DNA of 5,493 nucleotides from Limnoglobus sp043780595 (GTDB taxonomy: Bacteria; Planctomycetota; Planctomycetia; Gemmatales; Gemmataceae). The position numbers and the translations under genes are program-made. The stretch covers positions 1 through 5,493 of the forward strand of contig JAYWCL010000281.1 of NCBI GenBank assembly GCA_043780595.1. The letters run 5' to 3'. Each line of letters starts with the position of its first letter. Position 1 is the stretch's first letter. Under the pieces are notes generated by a model that had not been told where the DNA came from, ran no database searches, and saw only the letters and a list, made by a program, of their open reading frames with translations. This document shows, piece after piece, positions 5,056-5,493 of the stretch.

Positions 5056-5493
5056 ATGTCCCAAAATCAAAAGCGTGAAGCGGCTGCGGCCGGGCAGTTG
5101 TTACCGCTGATTTACGATGAGTTGCGGAAGCTGGCGGATGCGAAACTGCGCTGCGAACAGCCCGGGCAGACGCTCGACGCGACGGCGCTCGTACACGAAG
5201 TGTATCTCCGTATGAATGGGGATCAGCAATTTGCCAATCGCGGGCACTTTTTCGCCGCCGCCGCCGAAGCGATGCGTCGGATTCTCGTGGAGGCCGCGCG
5301 ACGAAAGGCCCGCGTGAAGCATGGTGGTGGCCGCCATCGCATCGTGCTCATCGACCAGCCCGCCGCCGTTCCGCCCGACGATTTAATCGCACTCGACGAA
5401 GCCCTTTCGCGGCTCGCTGAACGCGACCCGGCGAAAGCCGACGTCGTCAAGCTCCGGTACTTCGCCGGGATGACCGTTCCCGAAGTCGCAGTC
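5056..5493 (+). CDS. ECF-like RNA polymerase sigma factor, partial (3' end outside window)
   Basis: The frame from ATG at 5056 stays open for 146 codons to the last base, with no stop, so the gene continues past the window. It matches the ECF-like sigma-70 group common in Planctomycetes and Acidobacteria (Sigma70_ECF, as I recall TIGR02999 type). Region 2 begins with GQLLPLIYDELRKLADAKLR (13-32), followed by QTLDATALVHEVYLRM (38-53) and NRGHFFAAAAEAMRRILVEA (61-80), then basic residues about 81-95 and a linker PPDDLIALDEAL (106-117). Region 4 starts at AERDPAKADVVKLRYFAGMT (121-140). Complete members have roughly 180-200 residues, so about 40-50 are missing, including the rest of the region 4 DNA-binding helix-turn-helix. 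Sigma factors of this group often lie next to serine/threonine kinase genes, so one may follow. No anti-sigma gene is visible in the window. The start matches the family edge and lacks a Shine-Dalgarno. Confidence 0.9.
   Translation, partial: MSQNQKREAAAAGQLLPLIYDELRKLADAKLRCEQPGQTLDATALVHEVYLRMNGDQQFANRGHFFAAAAEAMRRILVEAARRKARVKHGGGRHRIVLIDQPAAVPPDDLIALDEALSRLAERDPAKADVVKLRYFAGMTVPEVAV

Noticed and set aside
3166..5070. Minus-strand open frame of 696 codons (5070 to 2980)
   Set aside because: It is antisense to uxaA and contains no recognisable domain. Its openness follows from the GC-rich codon pattern of the real gene. Only the last 61 codons, with their own ribosome binding site, are kept as a gene.

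Overview
The window looks like a piece of a Planctomycetes chromosome, probably from the Gemmata/Gemmataceae side of the phylum. I infer this from four things: a short ECF-like sigma factor with the core GHFFAAAAEAMRRIL that I associate with the expanded planctomycetal families; GC-rich coding sequence next to lower-GC repeat-filled spacers; small palindromic units (CCCAAGGC..GCCTTGGG and CCTGAAAGG) of a kind I associate with planctomycete intergenic DNA; and a 61-residue two-helix membrane protein of a sort I recall from the same group. No rRNA, tRNA, CRISPR array, transposase or phage gene is visible.

Layout. Positions 1-753 hold no convincing gene. The first 185 bases are a composite of palindromes in which one element occurs twice in opposite orientation. 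Bases 257-346 carry a perfect 15-bp inverted repeat, and 432-737 carry three same-direction copies of a second repeat whose last copy runs right up to the first gene. Then come, on the plus strand, an RraA-family (HMG/CHA aldolase fold) protein (754-1407) and a two-domain uroporphyrinogen-III C-methyltransferase/uroporphyrinogen-III synthase (1426-2988). A 61-aa membrane protein gene on the minus strand (3165 to 2980) converges on the latter and overlaps its end by 9 bp. After a 264-bp divergent spacer comes a UxaA-family altronate/galactarate-type dehydratase on the plus strand (3430-4998). A perfect 12-bp stem-loop (5005-5031) follows its stop, and then an ECF-like sigma factor begins at 5056 and runs off the window edge with no stop.

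The genes do not form one obvious pathway. The tetrapyrrole gene supplies uroporphyrinogen III and diverts it to precorrin-2 (siroheme/cobalamin branch). The dehydratase belongs to hexuronate or hexarate breakdown, and the RraA-like protein may be an aldolase or decarboxylase of 2-oxo acids. The most interesting regulatory observation is that the cobA-hemD and sigma-factor genes both lack a Shine-Dalgarno sequence and both have TACAAT exactly 6 nt before the ATG. That geometry is expected of leaderless transcripts, whereas the other three genes have clear purine-rich ribosome binding sites. I found no clearly new multi-gene system; the repeats and the apparent split between two initiation modes are the parts most worth following up.
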